Source: Symsagittifera roscoffensis (taxonomy: Eukaryota; Xenacoelomorpha; Acoela; Convolutidae). Taken from it: 64,000 nucleotides of DNA. Below, piece by piece: positions 21,001-35,739 of this stretch. Positions within the stretch are counted from its first letter, which is position 1; every line of letters begins with the position of its first letter. The translations under genes and the position numbers were made by a program. The notes under the pieces were generated by a model, which did no database searches, was not told the DNA's origin, and saw nothing but the letters and a program-made list of their open reading frames with translations. The DNA is taken from NCBI RefSeq assembly GCF_963678635.1, contig NC_087062.1:45779758-45843757 (forward strand), written 5' to 3'.

Positions 21001-24000
21001 CATCTTGTCGAAAAAAGTAAAAACCCTTACCGCATTTTGTAAAAAAAAAAATATTTCTAGCATTTTGGCAAAATTAATCATTACAATTTTTCTCGCAAAA
21101 TTAATTAATAAGTAAAGGTCTCCTTAGAGAAACTTACTCAACCAAAGAGTTTACTTTTGAACCAAAATTCAGTACCAAAGCTTTAAATTGACGGCTGAAT
21201 TACACCTGACAAGATAGAAACACTTTATTTATTCTTCTGAATTACTTGATAGTTTTTTGCATCTTGTCAGAAAAATTGAAACACATGTCGCATATTGTCC
21301 AAAAAATTGAAACATTTTTAGCATATTGTAGGAAAAGTTGAAACAGTTCTTGCAATTTGTTGAAAAAAAATAAACACTTTTCGCATCTTGATAAAAAAAG
21401 AAACACTATTCGCAACCTGTCGACAAATTTGAAAACTGTTACGCATTTTGTCGAAAAAATTAAAACCCTTACCGCATTTTGTAAAAAAAAAAGCTAAAAA
21501 TAATTTTAGCATCTTGCCAAAACTAATCATTACAATTTTTCTCGCAAAGTTAATTTTTAAGTAAAGATCTCCTTAGAGAAACTTAATCAATCAAAGAGTT
21601 TACTTTTGAACCAAATATCAGTACCAAAGCTTTAAATTGACGGTTGAATTACACCTGACAAGGTAGAAACACTTTGTTTGTACTTCTCAAAAACTTGATA
21701 GTTTTTTGCATCTTGTCAAAAAAATTGAAAGAAATTTCGCATATTATCCAAACAATTGAAACATTTTTAGCAAATTGTAGGAAAAATTGAAACAGTTCAT
21801 GCATTTTGTTGAAAAAAAAACACTTTTCGCATCTTGATAAAAAAAACAAACAGCGAGGAAAGCATTACTATGGAAATTCTGAGTATTCTTTTGGTAGCGC
21901 TGTTTTTTGGAAATCAACAAATCAGAATCCAGCCTTTTCTAAATGTGAACTGTTGATCTTTTTTAAAAAACTTTCAATCCCTATTTGAAAAATTTCTACC
22001 AAAAAACATTTGAAAATTCTTCAGTTACTTTACAAGAAAAAAAAATCCAATTGTTTTTCTAATTGATGAAAAAAATGTTGACTATTTTTTTCACGTTTTT
22101 TGGTTGTTTTTTTTGTAAAATATTGAGTTATACGACTAAGTAAAGGTCTCCTTAGAGAAACTTACTTAATCAAAGAGTTTACTTTTGAACCAAAACTGAG
22201 TATAAAAGCTTCAAATTGACGGCTGAATTACACCTGACAAGATAGAAACACTTTGTTTATTGTTCTCAAATACATGATAGTTTTTTGCGTCTTGTCAAAA
22301 AAAATTGAAACACATTTCGCATATTGTCCAAAAAATTTAAACATTTTTAGCAAATTGTAGGAAAAATTGAAAAAGTTCATGCATTTTGTTGAAAAAAAAT
22401 AAACACTTTTCGCATCTTGATAAAAAAAGAAACGCTATTTGCATCCTGTCAATAAAGTTGAAAATTGTTACGCATTTTGTCGAAAAAGTAATAACCATTA
22501 CCGCATTTTGTAAGAAAAAGCGAAATATTTTTAGCATCTTGCCAAAATTAATCATTACAATTTTTCTCGCAAAGTTAATTATTAATTAAAGGTCTCCTTA
22601 GAGAAACTTACTCAATCAAAGAGTTTACTTTTGAACCAAAATTCAGTACCAAAGCTTTCAATTGACGGTTGAATTACACCTGACAAGATAGAAACGTTTT
22701 GTTTATTCTTCTCAAAAACTTGATAGTTTTTTGCATCTTGTCAAAAAAATTGAAACAGTTTTAGCATATTGTAGGAAAAATTGAAATAGTTCTTGCATTT
22801 TGTTGAAATAAAAATGAGCACTTTTCGCATCTTGATAGAAAAAAAGAAACAGCGACGAAAGCATTACTATGGAAACTCTGAGTATTCTTTTAGTAGCGCT
22901 GTTTTTTGGAAATCAACAAATCAGAATCCAGCATTTTCTAAAAGTGAACTGTTCATCTTTTTAAAAAAAATTTCAATCATTATTTGAAAAATGTCTGTCA
23001 AAACACATTTGAAAATTCTTCAGTTACTTTACAAGAAAAAAAAATCCAATTGTTTTTCTAATTGATGAAAAAGATGTTGACTCTTTTTTTCACGTTTTTT
23101 GGTTTTTTTTTGTAAAATATAGTATTATACGATTAAGTAAAGATCTCCTTAGAGAAACTTACTCAATCAAAGAGTTTACTTTTGAACCAAAATTGAGTAT
23201 AAAAGCTTCAAATTGACGGCTGAATTACACCTGACAAGATAGAAACACTTTGTTTATTCTTCTGAAATACTTGTTGGTTTTGCATCTTGTCAAAAAAACT
23301 GAAACACATTTTGTATTTTGTCAAAAAAACTGAAATTATTTTAGCATTTTGTAGAATTAATTGAAACAGTTCTTGCATTTTGTTGAGAAAAAAAAACACT
23401 TTTCGCATCTTGTTTAAAAAAATAAACGCAATTCGCTTTCTGTCAAAAAAAATGAAAACTGTTACGCATTTTGTCGAAAAAATTAAAACACTTTTCGCAT
23501 TTTGTAGAAAAAAGTTAAATAGTTCTTGCATTTTGTTGAAAAAAAATAAACTTTTGTCGTATCTTGTCATAAAAAAGAAGCACTATTCGCATCCTGACAA
23601 AAAAATTGAAAACTGTTAGGCATTTTGTCGAAAAAACTAAAACACTTGTCGCATTTTTTAGAAAAAAGTGAATTACTTTTAGCATCTTGCCAAAATTAAT
23701 CATTACAATTTTTCTCGCAAAGGTAATTATTATTTTTTAAGAATTTCTATTGTTTACAGTTTAATCCCCTAGAAAAATAATTTTGCATGTCTGTTGATAA
23801 AAAAAATAGAAAAATGATGTATTAACATAGAGAACAGCAATGAAAGTCTTTAATATAGAAACTCTGAGCATTCTTTTGGTAGCGCTGATTTTTGGAAATC
23901 AAAAAATCAGAATGCAGCATTTTCTAAAAGTAAACTGTTTATCTTTTTTAAAAAATATCAATCATTATTTGGAAAATGTCTATCAAAAAAAAAATTGAAA

Positions 24001-24974
24001 TTTCTTCAGTGACTTTACAAGAAAAAAAATCCAATTGTTTTTCTATTTGATGAAATAGATGTTGACTCTTTTTTTTCTTTTTTTTTATAGTTTCTATTGT
24101 ACAAAACAGAGTTATCCGACTTAGTAAAGGTCTCCTTAGAGAAACTTACTCAAACAAAGATTTTACTTTTAAACCAAAATTGAGTATCAAAGCCTTAAAT
24201 TGACGGCTGAATTACACCTGACAAGGCAAAACACTTTGTTTATTCTCAAATATTTGATGATTTTTTGCATCTTGTCCAAAAAATTGAAACAAATTTCGCA
24301 TATTGTCAAAAAACTTGAAACCATTTTAGCATATTGTAGAAAAAATTGAAACAGTTCTTGCAATTTGTTGAAAAAAATAAACACTTTTCGCATCTTGTCA
24401 AAAAAAAGAAACTCTATTCGCATCCTGTCAAAAAAATTGAAAATTGTTACGCATCTTGTCGAAAAAAGTAAAAACCCTTACCGCATTTTGTAAAAAAAAA
24501 AATATTTCTAGCATTTTGGCAAAATTAATCATTACAATTTTTCTCGCAAAATTAATTAATAAGTAAAGGTCTCCTTAGAGAAACTTACTCAACCAAAGAG
24601 TTTACTTTTGAACCAAAATTCAGTACCAAAGCTTTAAATTGACGGCTGAATTACACCTGACAAGATAGAAACACTTTATTTATTCTTCTGAATTACTTGA
24701 TAGTTTTTTGCATCTTGTCAGAAAAATTGAAACACATGTCGCATATTGTCCAAAAAATTGAAACATTTTTAGCATATTGTAGGAAAAGTTGAAACAGTTC
24801 TTGCAATTTGTTGAAAAAAAATAAACACTTTTCGCATCTTGATAAAAAAAGAAACACTATTCGCAACCTGTCGACAAATTTGAAAACTGTTACGCATTTT
24901 GTCGAAAAAATTAAAACCCTTACCGCATTTTGTAAAAAAAAAAGCTAAAAATAATTTTAGCATCTTGCCAAAAC
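18073..24974 (+). repeat. 3,451-bp tandem duplication, two apparently identical copies
   Basis: 18073-21523 recurs at 21524-24974. Seven open frames located in one copy have identical translations in the other at a constant offset of 3,451, including non-consensus variants. Surrounding satellite units differ from each other by several percent or more, so this is either very recent or an assembly artefact. Confidence 0.85.
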
Positions 24975-26097
24975 TAATCATACAATTTTTCTCGCAAAAA
25001 TAGTTATTAATCTGTAAGAGTTTTTTTTGTTTAGAATTTAATCCCTGAAAACTCTTTTTTGCTTGTTTGTTGATCAAAAACAATAAAAAAAACCAATGTA
25101 TTAACTTAGCGAACAGCGATGAAAGTCATTATTATAGAAACTCTGAGTACCTTTTTAGTAGCGCTGTTTTTTGGAAATCAACAATTCAGAATCCAGCATT
25201 TTCTAAAAGTGAACTGTTTATCTTTTTTTTAAATTTCAATCATTATTTGAAAAGTGTTAATCAGAAAACATTTGAAGTTCCTTCAGGTACTTTACAAGAA
25301 AAAAAAATCCGATTGTTTTTCTATTTGATGACATAGATGTTGACTGTTTTTTTTCACAGTTTTTGGTTGTTTTTTTTGTAAAAAAATAGAGGTATACGAC
25401 TAAGTAAAGGTCTCCTTAGAAAAAATTACTCAATCTAAGAGTTTACGTTTGAACCAAAATTGAGTATCAAAGCTTTAAATTGACGGCTGAATTACACCTG
25501 ACAAGGTAGAAGCAATTTGTTTATTCTTCTCAGATAGTTGTTGTTTTTTTGCATCTTGTCAAAAAAATTGAAACATATTTCGTTTTTTGTCGAAAAAACT
25601 GAAACATTTTTAGCATTTTGTAGAAACAATTGAAACAGTTCTTGCATTTTGTTGAGAAAAAAAAAACACTTTTCGCATCTTGTCAAAAAAAATAAACACT
25701 ATTCGCATCCTGTTAAAAAAAATTGAAAACTGTTACGCATTTTGTCGAAAAAAGTAAAACACTTTTCGCATTTTGTAGAAAAAAGTTAAATAGTTCTGGC
25801 ATTTATTTGAAAAAAAACAAACTTTTGTCGTATCTTGTCATAAAAAAGAAACACTATTCGCATCGTTTCAAAAAAATTGAAAAATGTTACGCACTTTGTC
25901 CTAAAAATTACAACACTTTTCGCATTTTTAGAAAAAAGTGAATTACTTTTAGCATCTTGCCAAAATTAATCATTACAATTTTTCTCGCAAAGGTAATTAT
26001 TTTTTTTAAAGAATTTCTCGTGTTTACAATTTAATCCCCTAGAAAAATAATTTTGCATGTCTGTTGATCAAAAAAAATAGAAAAATAATGTATTAAC

Positions 26098-29000
26098 ATA
26101 GGGAACAGCAATGAAAGTCATTAATATAGAAACTCTGAGTATTCTTTTGGTAGCGCTGATTTTTGGAAATCAATAAATGAAATTGCAGCATTTTCTAAAA
26201 GTGAACTGTTTAACTTTTTTAAAAAAATTTCAATCATTATTTGGAAAATGTCTATCAAAAAATATTTGAAATTTCTTCAGTGACTTTACAAGAAAAAAAA
26301 TCCAATTGTTTTTCTACTTGATGAAATAGGTTTTGACTCTTTTTTTTTCTTTTTTTTTATTGTTTCTATTGTACAAAACAGAGTTATCCGACTAAGTAAA
26401 GGTCTCCTCAGAGAAACTTACTCAATCAAAGAGTTTACTTTCAAACCAAAATTGAGTATAAAGCTTTAAATTGACGGCTGAATTACACCTGACAAGGTAA
26501 AAAAAACTTTGTTTATTCTCAAATACTTGATGATATTTTGCATCTTGCCCAAAAAAGTGAAACACATTTCGCAGATGTCAAAAAAATTGAAACAATTTTA
26601 GCATATTTAAAAAATTGAAACAGTTCTTGCAATTTGTTGAAAAAAATTAACACTTTTCGCATCTTGTCAAAAAAAAAATAAACGCTATTCGCATCCTGTC
26701 AAAAAAATTGAAAATTGTTACTCATTTTGTCGAAAAAAATGAAAATCCTTACCGCATTTTGTAGGAAAAAAAGCAAAATATTTTTAGCATCTTCAAAAAT
26801 TAATGATTACAATTTTTCTCGCAAAGTTAATTATTAAGTAAAGGTCTCCTTAGAGAAACTTACTCAATCAAAGACTTTACTTTTGAACCGAAATTCAGTA
26901 GCAAAGCTTTAAATTGACGGCTGAATTACACCTGACAAGATAGAAACACTTTTTTTGTCTTCTCAAATCCTTGATAGTTTTTTGCATCTTGTCAAAAAAA
27001 CTGAAACACATTTCGCATAATGTCCAAAAAATTGATACATTTTTAGCATATTGTAGGAAAATTTGAAACAGTTCTTGAATTTTGTTGAAAAAAAAACAAA
27101 CACTTTTCGCATCTTGATAAAAAAAAGAAACGCTATTCGCATCCTGTCAATAAAATTGAAAATTGTTACGCATTTTGTCGAAAAAAAATTATAACCCTTA
27201 CCGCATTTTGTAAAAAAAAGCTAAAAATAATTTTAGCATCTTGCCAAAATTAATCATACAATTTTTCTCGCATAAATAGTTATTAATCTGTAAGAATTTT
27301 TTTTGTTTAGAATTTAATCCCTGAAAACTCTTTTTTGCTTGTCTGTTGATCAAAAACAATAAAAAAACCAAAGTATTAACATAGGGAACAGCAATGAAAA
27401 AAGTCATTAATATAGAAACTCTGAGTATTCTTTTGGTAGCGCTGATTTTTGGAAATCAATAAATGAAATTGCAGCATTTTCTAAAAGTGAACTGTTTGTC
27501 TTTTTTGAAAAAATTTCTTTCATTATTTGGAAAATGTCTATCAAAAAATATTTGAAATTTCTTCAGTGACTTTACAAGAAAAAAAATCCAATTGTTTTTC
27601 TACTTGATGAAATAGGTTTTGACTCTTTTTTTTTCTTTTTTTTTATTGTTTCTATTGTACAAAACAGAGTTATCCGACTAAGTAAAGGTCTCCTCAGAGA
27701 AACTTACTCAATCAAAGAGTTTACTTTCAAACCAAAATTGAGTATAAAGCTTTAAATTGACGGCTGAATTACACCTGACAAGGTAAAAAAAACTTTGTTT
27801 ATTCTCAAATACTTGATGATTTTTTGCATCTTGCCCAAAAAAGTGAAACACAATTCGCAGATGTCAAAAAAATTGAAACAATTTTAGCATATTTAAAAAA
27901 TTGAAACAGTTCTTGCAATTTGTTGAAAAAAATTAACACTTTTCGCATCTTGTCAAAAAAAAAAAATAAACGCTATTCGCATCCTGTCAAAAAAATTGAA
28001 AATTGTTACTCATTTTGTCGAAAAAAATGAAAATCCTTACCGCATTTTGTAGGAAAAAAAGCAAAATATTTTTAGCATCTTCAAAAATTAATGATTACAA
28101 TTTTTCTCGCAAAGTTAATTATTAAGTAAAGGTCTCCTTAGAGAAACTTACTCAATCAAAGACTTTACTTTTGAACCGAAATTCAGTAGCAAAGCTTTAA
28201 ATTGACGGCTGAATTACACCTGACAAGATAGAAACACTTTTTTTGTCTTCTCAAATCCTTGATAGTTTTTTGCATCTTGTCAAAAAAACTGAAACACATT
28301 TCGCATAATGTCCAAAAAATTGATACATTTTTAGCATATTGTAGGAAAATTTGAAACAGTTCTTGAATTTTGTTGAAAAAAAAACAAACACTTTTCGCAT
28401 CTTGATAAAAAAAAGAAACGCTATTCGCATCCTGTCAATAAAATTGAAAATTGTTACGCATTTTGTCGAAAAAAAATTATAACCCTTACCGCATTTTGTA
28501 AAAAAAAGCTAAAAATAATTTTAGCATCTTGCCAAAATTAATCATACAATTTTTCTCGCATAAATAGTTATTAATCTGTAAGAATTTTTTTTGTTTAGAA
28601 TTTAATCCCTGAAAACTCTTTTTTGCTTGTCTGTTGATCAAAAACAATAAAAAAACCAAAGTATTAACATAGGGAACAGCAATGAAAAAAGTCATTAATA
28701 TAGAAACTCTGAGTATTCTTTTGGTAGCGCTGATTTTTGGAAATCAATAAATGAAATTGCAGCATTTTCTAAAAGTGAACTGTTTAACTTTTTTAAAAAA
28801 ATTTCAATCATTATTTGGAAAATGTTTATCAAAAAATATTTGAAATTTCTTCAGTGACTTTACAAGAAAAAAAATCCAATTGTTTTTCTACTTGATGAAA
28901 TAGGTTTTGACTCTTTTTTTTTCTTTTTTTTATTGTTTCTATTGTACAAAACAGAGTTATCCGACTAAGTAAAGGTCTCCTCAGAGAAACTTACTCAATC

Positions 29001-29953
29001 AAACAGTTTACTTTCAAACCAAAATTGAGTATAAAGCTTTAAATTGACGGCTGAATTACACCTGACAAGGTAAAAAAAACTTTGTTTATTCTCAAATACT
29101 TGATGATTTTTTGCATCTTGCCCAAAAAAGTGAAACACATTTCGCAGATGTCAAAAAAATTGAAACAATTTTAGCATATTTAAAAAATTGAAACAGTTCT
29201 TGCAATTTGTTGAAAAAAATTAACACTTTTCGCATCTTGTCAAAAAAAAAAAAAACGCTATTCGCATCCTGTCAAAAAAATTGAAAATTGTTACTCATTT
29301 TGTCGAAAAAAATGAAAATCCTTACCGCATTTTGTAGGAAAAAAAGCAAAATATTTTTAGCATCTTCAAAAATTAATGATTACAATTTTTCTCGCAAAGT
29401 TAATTATTAAGTAAAGGTCTCCTTAGAGAAACTTACTCAATCAAAGACTTTACTTTTGAACCGAAATTCAGTAGCAAAGCTTTAAATTGACGGCTGAATT
29501 ACACCTGACAAGATAGAAACACTTTTTTTGTCTTCTCAAATCCTTGATAGTTTTTTGCATCTTGTCAAAAAAACTGAAACACATTTCGCATAATGTCCAA
29601 AAAATTGATACATTTTTAGCATATTGTAGGAAAATTTGAAACAGTTCTTGAATTTTGTTGAAAAAAAAACAAACACTTTTCGCAACTTGATAAAAAAAAG
29701 AAACGCTATTCGCATCCTGTCAATAAAATTGAAAATTGTTACGCATTTTGTCGAAAAAAAATTATAACCCTTACCGCATTTTGTAAAAAAAAGCTAAAAA
29801 TAATTTTAGCATCTTGCCAAAATTAATCATACAATTTTTCTCGCATAAATAGTTATTAATCTGTAAGAATTTTTTTTGTTTAGAATTTAATCCCTGAAAA
29901 CTCTTTTTTGCTTGTCTGTTGATCAAAAACAATAAAAAAACCAAAGTATTAAC
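26098..29953 (+). repeat. Three-copy higher-order repeat, unit about 1.29 kb
   Basis: Units begin near 26098, 27385, 28670 and end near 29953, each starting with the GGGAACAGCAATGAAA block. Copies differ only at scattered bases (for example ATAGGG versus TTGGGA in the last boundary). They differ from the 3,451-bp duplication and from the flanking units, showing local homogenisation. Confidence 0.8.
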
Positions 29954-32900
29954 ATTGGGAACAGCAATGAAAAAAGTCATTAATATAGAAACTCTGAGTA
30001 TTCTTTTGGTAGCGCTGATTTTTGGAAATCAATAAAAGAAATTGCAGCATTTTCTAAAAGTGAACTGTTTGTCTTTTTTAAAAAAATTTCATTCATTATT
30101 TGGAAAATGTCTATCAAAAAATATCTTAAATTTCTTCAGTGACTTTACAAGAAAAAAAATCCAATTGTTTTTCTACTTGATGAAATAGGTGTTGACTCTT
30201 TTTTTTTCTTTTTTTTTATTGTTTCTATTGTACAAAACAGAGTTATCCGACTAAGTAAAGGTCTCCTCAGAGAAACTTACTCAATCAAAGAGTTTACTTT
30301 TAAACCAAAATTGAGTATCAAAGCTTTAAATTGACGGCTGAATTACACCTGACAAGGTAAAAAACACTTTGTTTATTCTCAAATACTTGATGATTTTTTG
30401 CATCTTGTCCAAAAAATTGAAACACATTTCGCAGATGACAAAAAAATTGAAACAATTTTAGAATATTTAAAAAATTGAAACAGTTCTTGCAATTTGTTGA
30501 AAAAAATTAACATTTTTCGCATCTTGTCAAAAAAAATAAACGCTATTCGCATCCTGTCAATAAAATTGAAAATTGTTACGCATTTTGCCGAAAAAAAATT
30601 AAAACCCTGACCGCATTTTGTAAAAAAAAGCTAAAAATAATTTTAGCATCTTGCCAAAATTAATCATACAATTTTTCTCGCAAAAATAGTTATTAAACTG
30701 TAAGAATTTTTTTTGTTTAGAATTTAATCCCTGAAAACGCTTTTTTGCTTGTCTGTTGATCAAAAACAATAAAAAAACCAATGTATTAACTTAGGGAACA
30801 GCGATGAAAGTCATTATTATAGAAACTCTGAGTACCTTTTTAGTAGCGCTGTTTTTTGGAAATCAACAAATCAGAATCCAGCATTTTCTAAAAATGAACT
30901 GTTTATCTTTTTTTTATATTTCAATAATTATTTGAAAAGTGTCGATCACAAAACAATTGAAGTTCCTTCAGGTACTTTACAAGAAAAAAAATCCAATTGT
31001 TTTTCTATTTGATGACATAGATGTTGACTGTTTTTTTCACAATTTTTGGTTGTTTTTTTTTGTAAAAAATCGAGTTATACGACTAAGTAAAGGTATCCTT
31101 AGAAAAACTTACTCAACCTAAGAGTTTATTTTTGAACCAAAATTGAGTATCAAAGCTTTAAATTGACGGCTGAATTACACCTGACAAGGTAGAAGCAATT
31201 TGTTTATTCTTTTCAAATAATTGTTGTTTTTTTGCATCTTGTCAAAAAAATTGAAACATATTTCGTTTTTTGTCAAAAAAACTGAAACATTTTTAGCATA
31301 TTGTAGAAACAATTGAAACAGTTCTTGCATTTTGTTGAGAAAAAAAAAACACTTTTTGCATCTTGTCAAAAAAAATAAACACTATTCGCATCCTGTTAAA
31401 AAAATTGAAAACTGTTACGCATTTTGTCGAAAAAAGTAAAACATTTTTTGCATTTTGTAGAAAAAAATTAAATAAATCTTGCATTTATTTGAAAAAAAAG
31501 CAAACTTTTGTCGTATCTTGTCATAAAAAAAGAAACACTATTCGCATCGTGTCAAAAAAATTGAAAAATGTTACGCACTTTGTCGAAAAAATTAAAACAC
31601 TTTTCGCATTTTTAGAAAAAGTGAATTACTTTTAGCATCTTGCCAAAATTAATCATTACAATTTTTCTCGCAAAGGTAATTACTATTTTTTAAGAATTTC
31701 TTTTGTTTACAATTTAATCCCCTAGAAAAATAATTTTGCATGTCTGTTGATCAAAAAAAAATAGAAAAATAATGTATATACATAGGGAACAGCAATGAAA
31801 GTCATTAATATAGAAACTCTGAGTATTCTTTTGGTAGCGCTGATTTTTGGAAATCAATAAATGAAATTGCAGCGTTTTATAAAAGTGAACTGTTTAACTT
31901 TTTTTAAAAAAATTCAATCATTATTTGGAAAATGTCCATCAAAAAATATTTGAAATTTCTTCAGTGACTTTACAAGAAAAAAAATCCAATTGTTCTTCTA
32001 CATGATGAAATAGGTGTTGACTCTTTTTTTTTCTTTTTTTTAATTGTTTCTATTGTACAAAACAGAGTTATCCGACTAAGTAAAGGTCTCCTCAGAGAAA
32101 CTTAATCAATCAAAGAGTTTACTTTTAAACCAAAATTGAGTATCAAAGCTTTAAATTGACGGCTGAATTACACCTGACAAGGTAAAAACACTTTGTTTAT
32201 TCTCAAATACTTGATGATTTTTTGCATCTCGTCCAAAAAATTGAAACACATTTCGCAGATGTCAAAAAAAATTGAAACTATTTTAGCATATTTAAAAAAT
32301 TGAAACAGTTCTTGCAATTTGTTGAAAAAAATTAACACTTTTCGCATCTTGATTAAAAAAAGAAACGCTATTCGCATCCTGTCAATAAAATTGAAAATTG
32401 TTACGCATTTTGTCGAAAAAAAAGTAAAACCCTTACCACATTTTGTAAAAAAAAAAGCTAAAAATAATTTTACCATCTTGCCAAAATTAATCATACAATT
32501 TTTCTCGCAAAAATAGTTATTAATCTGTAAGAATTTTTTTGTTTACAATTTAATCCCTGAAAACTCTTTTTTGCTTGTCTGTTGATCAAAAACAATAAAA
32601 AAACCAATGTATTAACTTAGGGAACAGCGATGAAAGTCACTCTTATAGAAACTCTGAGTACTTTTTTAGTAGCGCTGTTTTTTGGAAATCAACAAATCAG
32701 AATCCAGCATTTTCTAAAAGTGAACTGTTTATCTTTTTTTTAAATTTCAATCATTATTTGAAAAGTGTCGATCAGAAAACATTTGAAGTTCCTTCAGGTA
32801 CTTTACATAAAAAAAATCCAATTGTTTTTCTATTTGATGACATAGATGTTGACTGTTTTTTTCACAATTTTTGGTTGTTTTTTTTTGTAAAAATTAGAGT

Positions 32901-35739
32901 TATACGACTAAGTAAAGGTCTCCTTAGAAAAACTTACTCAATCTAAGAGTTTACTTTTGAACCAAAATTGAGTATCAAAGCTTTAAATTGACGGCTGGAT
33001 TACATCTGACAAGGTAGAAGCAATTTGTTTATTCTTCTCAAATAATTGTTGTTTTTTTTGCATCTTGAAACATTTTTAGCATATTGTAGAAACAATTGAA
33101 ACAGTTTTTGCATTTTGTTGAGAAAAAAAAAACACTTTTCGCATCTTGTCAAAAACAAATAAACACTATTCGCATCCTGTCAAACAAATTGAAAACTGTT
33201 ACGCATTTTGTCGAAAAAAGTAAAACACTTTTCGCATTTTGTAGAAAAAAGTTAAATAGTTCTTGCATTTTGTTGAAAAAAATAAACTTTTGTCGTATCT
33301 TGTCATAAAAAAAAACACTATTCGCATCGTGTCAAAAAAACTGAAAAATGTTACGCACTTTGTCGAAAAAACTAAAACACTTTTCGCATTTTTAGAAAAA
33401 AGTGAATTACCTTTAGCATCTTGCCAAAACTAATCATTACAATTTTTCTCGCAAAGGTAATTGTTATTTTTTAAAAATTTCTCTTGTTTACAATTTATTC
33501 CCCTAGAAAAATAATTTTGCATGTCTGTTGATAAAAAAAAATAGAAAAATAATGTATTAACATAGGGAACAGCAATGAAAGTCATTAATATAGAAATTCT
33601 GAGTATTCTTTTGGTAGCGCTAATTTTTGGAAATCAATAAATGAAATTGCAGCATTTTCTAAAATTGAACTGTTTATCTTTTTTTAAAAAATTTCAATCT
33701 TTTTTTGGAAAATGTCTATCAAAAAATATTTGAAATTTCTTCAGTGACTTTACAAGAAAAAAAATCCAATTGTTTTTCTACTTGATGAAATAGGTGTTGA
33801 CTCTTTTTTTTCTTTTTTTTATTGTTTCTATTGTACAAAACAGAGTTATCCGACTAGTTAAAGGTCTCCTCAGAGAAACTTACTCAATCAAAGAGTTTAC
33901 TTTTAAACCAAAATTGAGTATCAAAGCTTTAAATTGACGGCTGAATTACACCTGACAAGGTAAAAACACTTTGTTTATTCTCAAATACTTGATGATTTTT
34001 TGCATCTTGTCCAAAAAATTGAAACACATTTCGCAGATGTCACAAAAATTGAAACAATTTTAGCATATTTAAAAAATTGAAACAGTTCTTGCAATTTGTT
34101 GAAAAAAATTAACACTTTTCGCATCTTGTCAAAAAAAAATAAACGCTATTCGCATCCTGTCAAAAAAATTGAAAATTGTAACTCATTTTGTCGAAAAAAA
34201 TAAAAACCCTTACCGCATTTTGTAAAAAAAAAGCAAAAAATTGTAATCTTGCAAAAATTAATCATTACAATTTTTCTCGCAAAGTTAATTATTAAGTAAA
34301 GGTCTCCTTAGAGATACTTACTCAATCAAAGATTTTACTTTTGAACCGAAATTCAGTACCAAAGCTTTAAATTGACGGCTGATTTACACCTCACAAGATA
34401 GAAACACTTTTTTATTCTTCTCAAATCCTTGATAGTTTTTTGCATCTTGTCAAAAAAATTGAAACACATTTCGCATAATGTCCAAAAAATTGATACATTT
34501 TTAGCATATTGTAGGAAAATTTGAAACAGTTCTTGAATTTTGTTCAAAAAAAAAACACTTTTCGAATCTTGATTAAAAAAAGAAACGCTATTCGCACCCT
34601 GTCAATAAAATTGAAAATTGTTACGCATTTTGTCGAAAAAAAAGTAATAACCCTTATCGCATTTTGTAAAAAAAAAGAGAAATATTTTTAGCATCTTGCC
34701 AAAATTAATCATTACAATTTTTCTCGCAAAGTTGACTATTAAGTAAAGGTCTCCTTAGATAAACCTACTCAATCAAAGAGTTTACTTTTGAACCAAAATT
34801 CAGTACCAAAGCTTTAAATTGACTGCTGAATTACACCTGACAAGATAGAAACACTTTGTTTATTTTTCTCAAATACTTGATAGTTTTTTGCATCCTGTCA
34901 AAAAAATTGAAACACATTTCGCATATTGTCCAAAAAATTGAAATATTTTTAGCAAATTGTAGGAAAAATTGAAACAGTTCATGCACTTTGTTGAAAAAAA
35001 TATACACTTTACGCATCTTGATTAAAAAAAAACACTATTCGCAACCTGTCGAAAAGTTTGAAAACTGTTACGCATTTTGTAAAAAAAAAAGCGAAAAAAC
35101 ATTTTTAGCATCTTGCCAAAACTAATCATACAATTTTTCTCGCAAAAATAGTTATTAATCTGTAAGAAATTTTTAGTTCACAAATTAATCCCTGAAAACT
35201 CTTTTTTGCTTGTCTGTTGATCAAAAAACAATGTATTAACTTAGGAAACAGCGAAGAAAGTCATTATTATAGAAATTCTGAGTATTCTTTTAGTCGCGCT
35301 GTTTTTTGGAAATCAACAAATCAGAATCCAGCTTTTTCTAAAAATGAACTGTTTATCTTTTTTTTTAATTTCAATCATTATTTGAAAAGTGTCGATCAAA
35401 AAACATTTGAAATTCTTTCAGTTACTTTACAAGACAAAAAAATCCAATTGTTTTTCTATTTGATGACATAGATGTTGAGTGTTTTTTTTTCACGTTTTTT
35501 GGTTGTTTTTATTGTATAAAATATAGTTATACGGCTAAGTAAAGGTCTCCTTAGAAAAATTTACTCTATCAAAGAGTTTACCTTTGAACCAAAATTGAGT
35601 ATCAAAGCTTTAAATTGACGGCTGAATTACACCTGACAAAGTAGAAGCAATTTGTTTATTCTTCTCAAATACTTGTTGGTTTTTTGCATCTTGTCAAAAA
35701 AATTGAAACACACAATCGCATATTGTCAAAAAAATGAAA

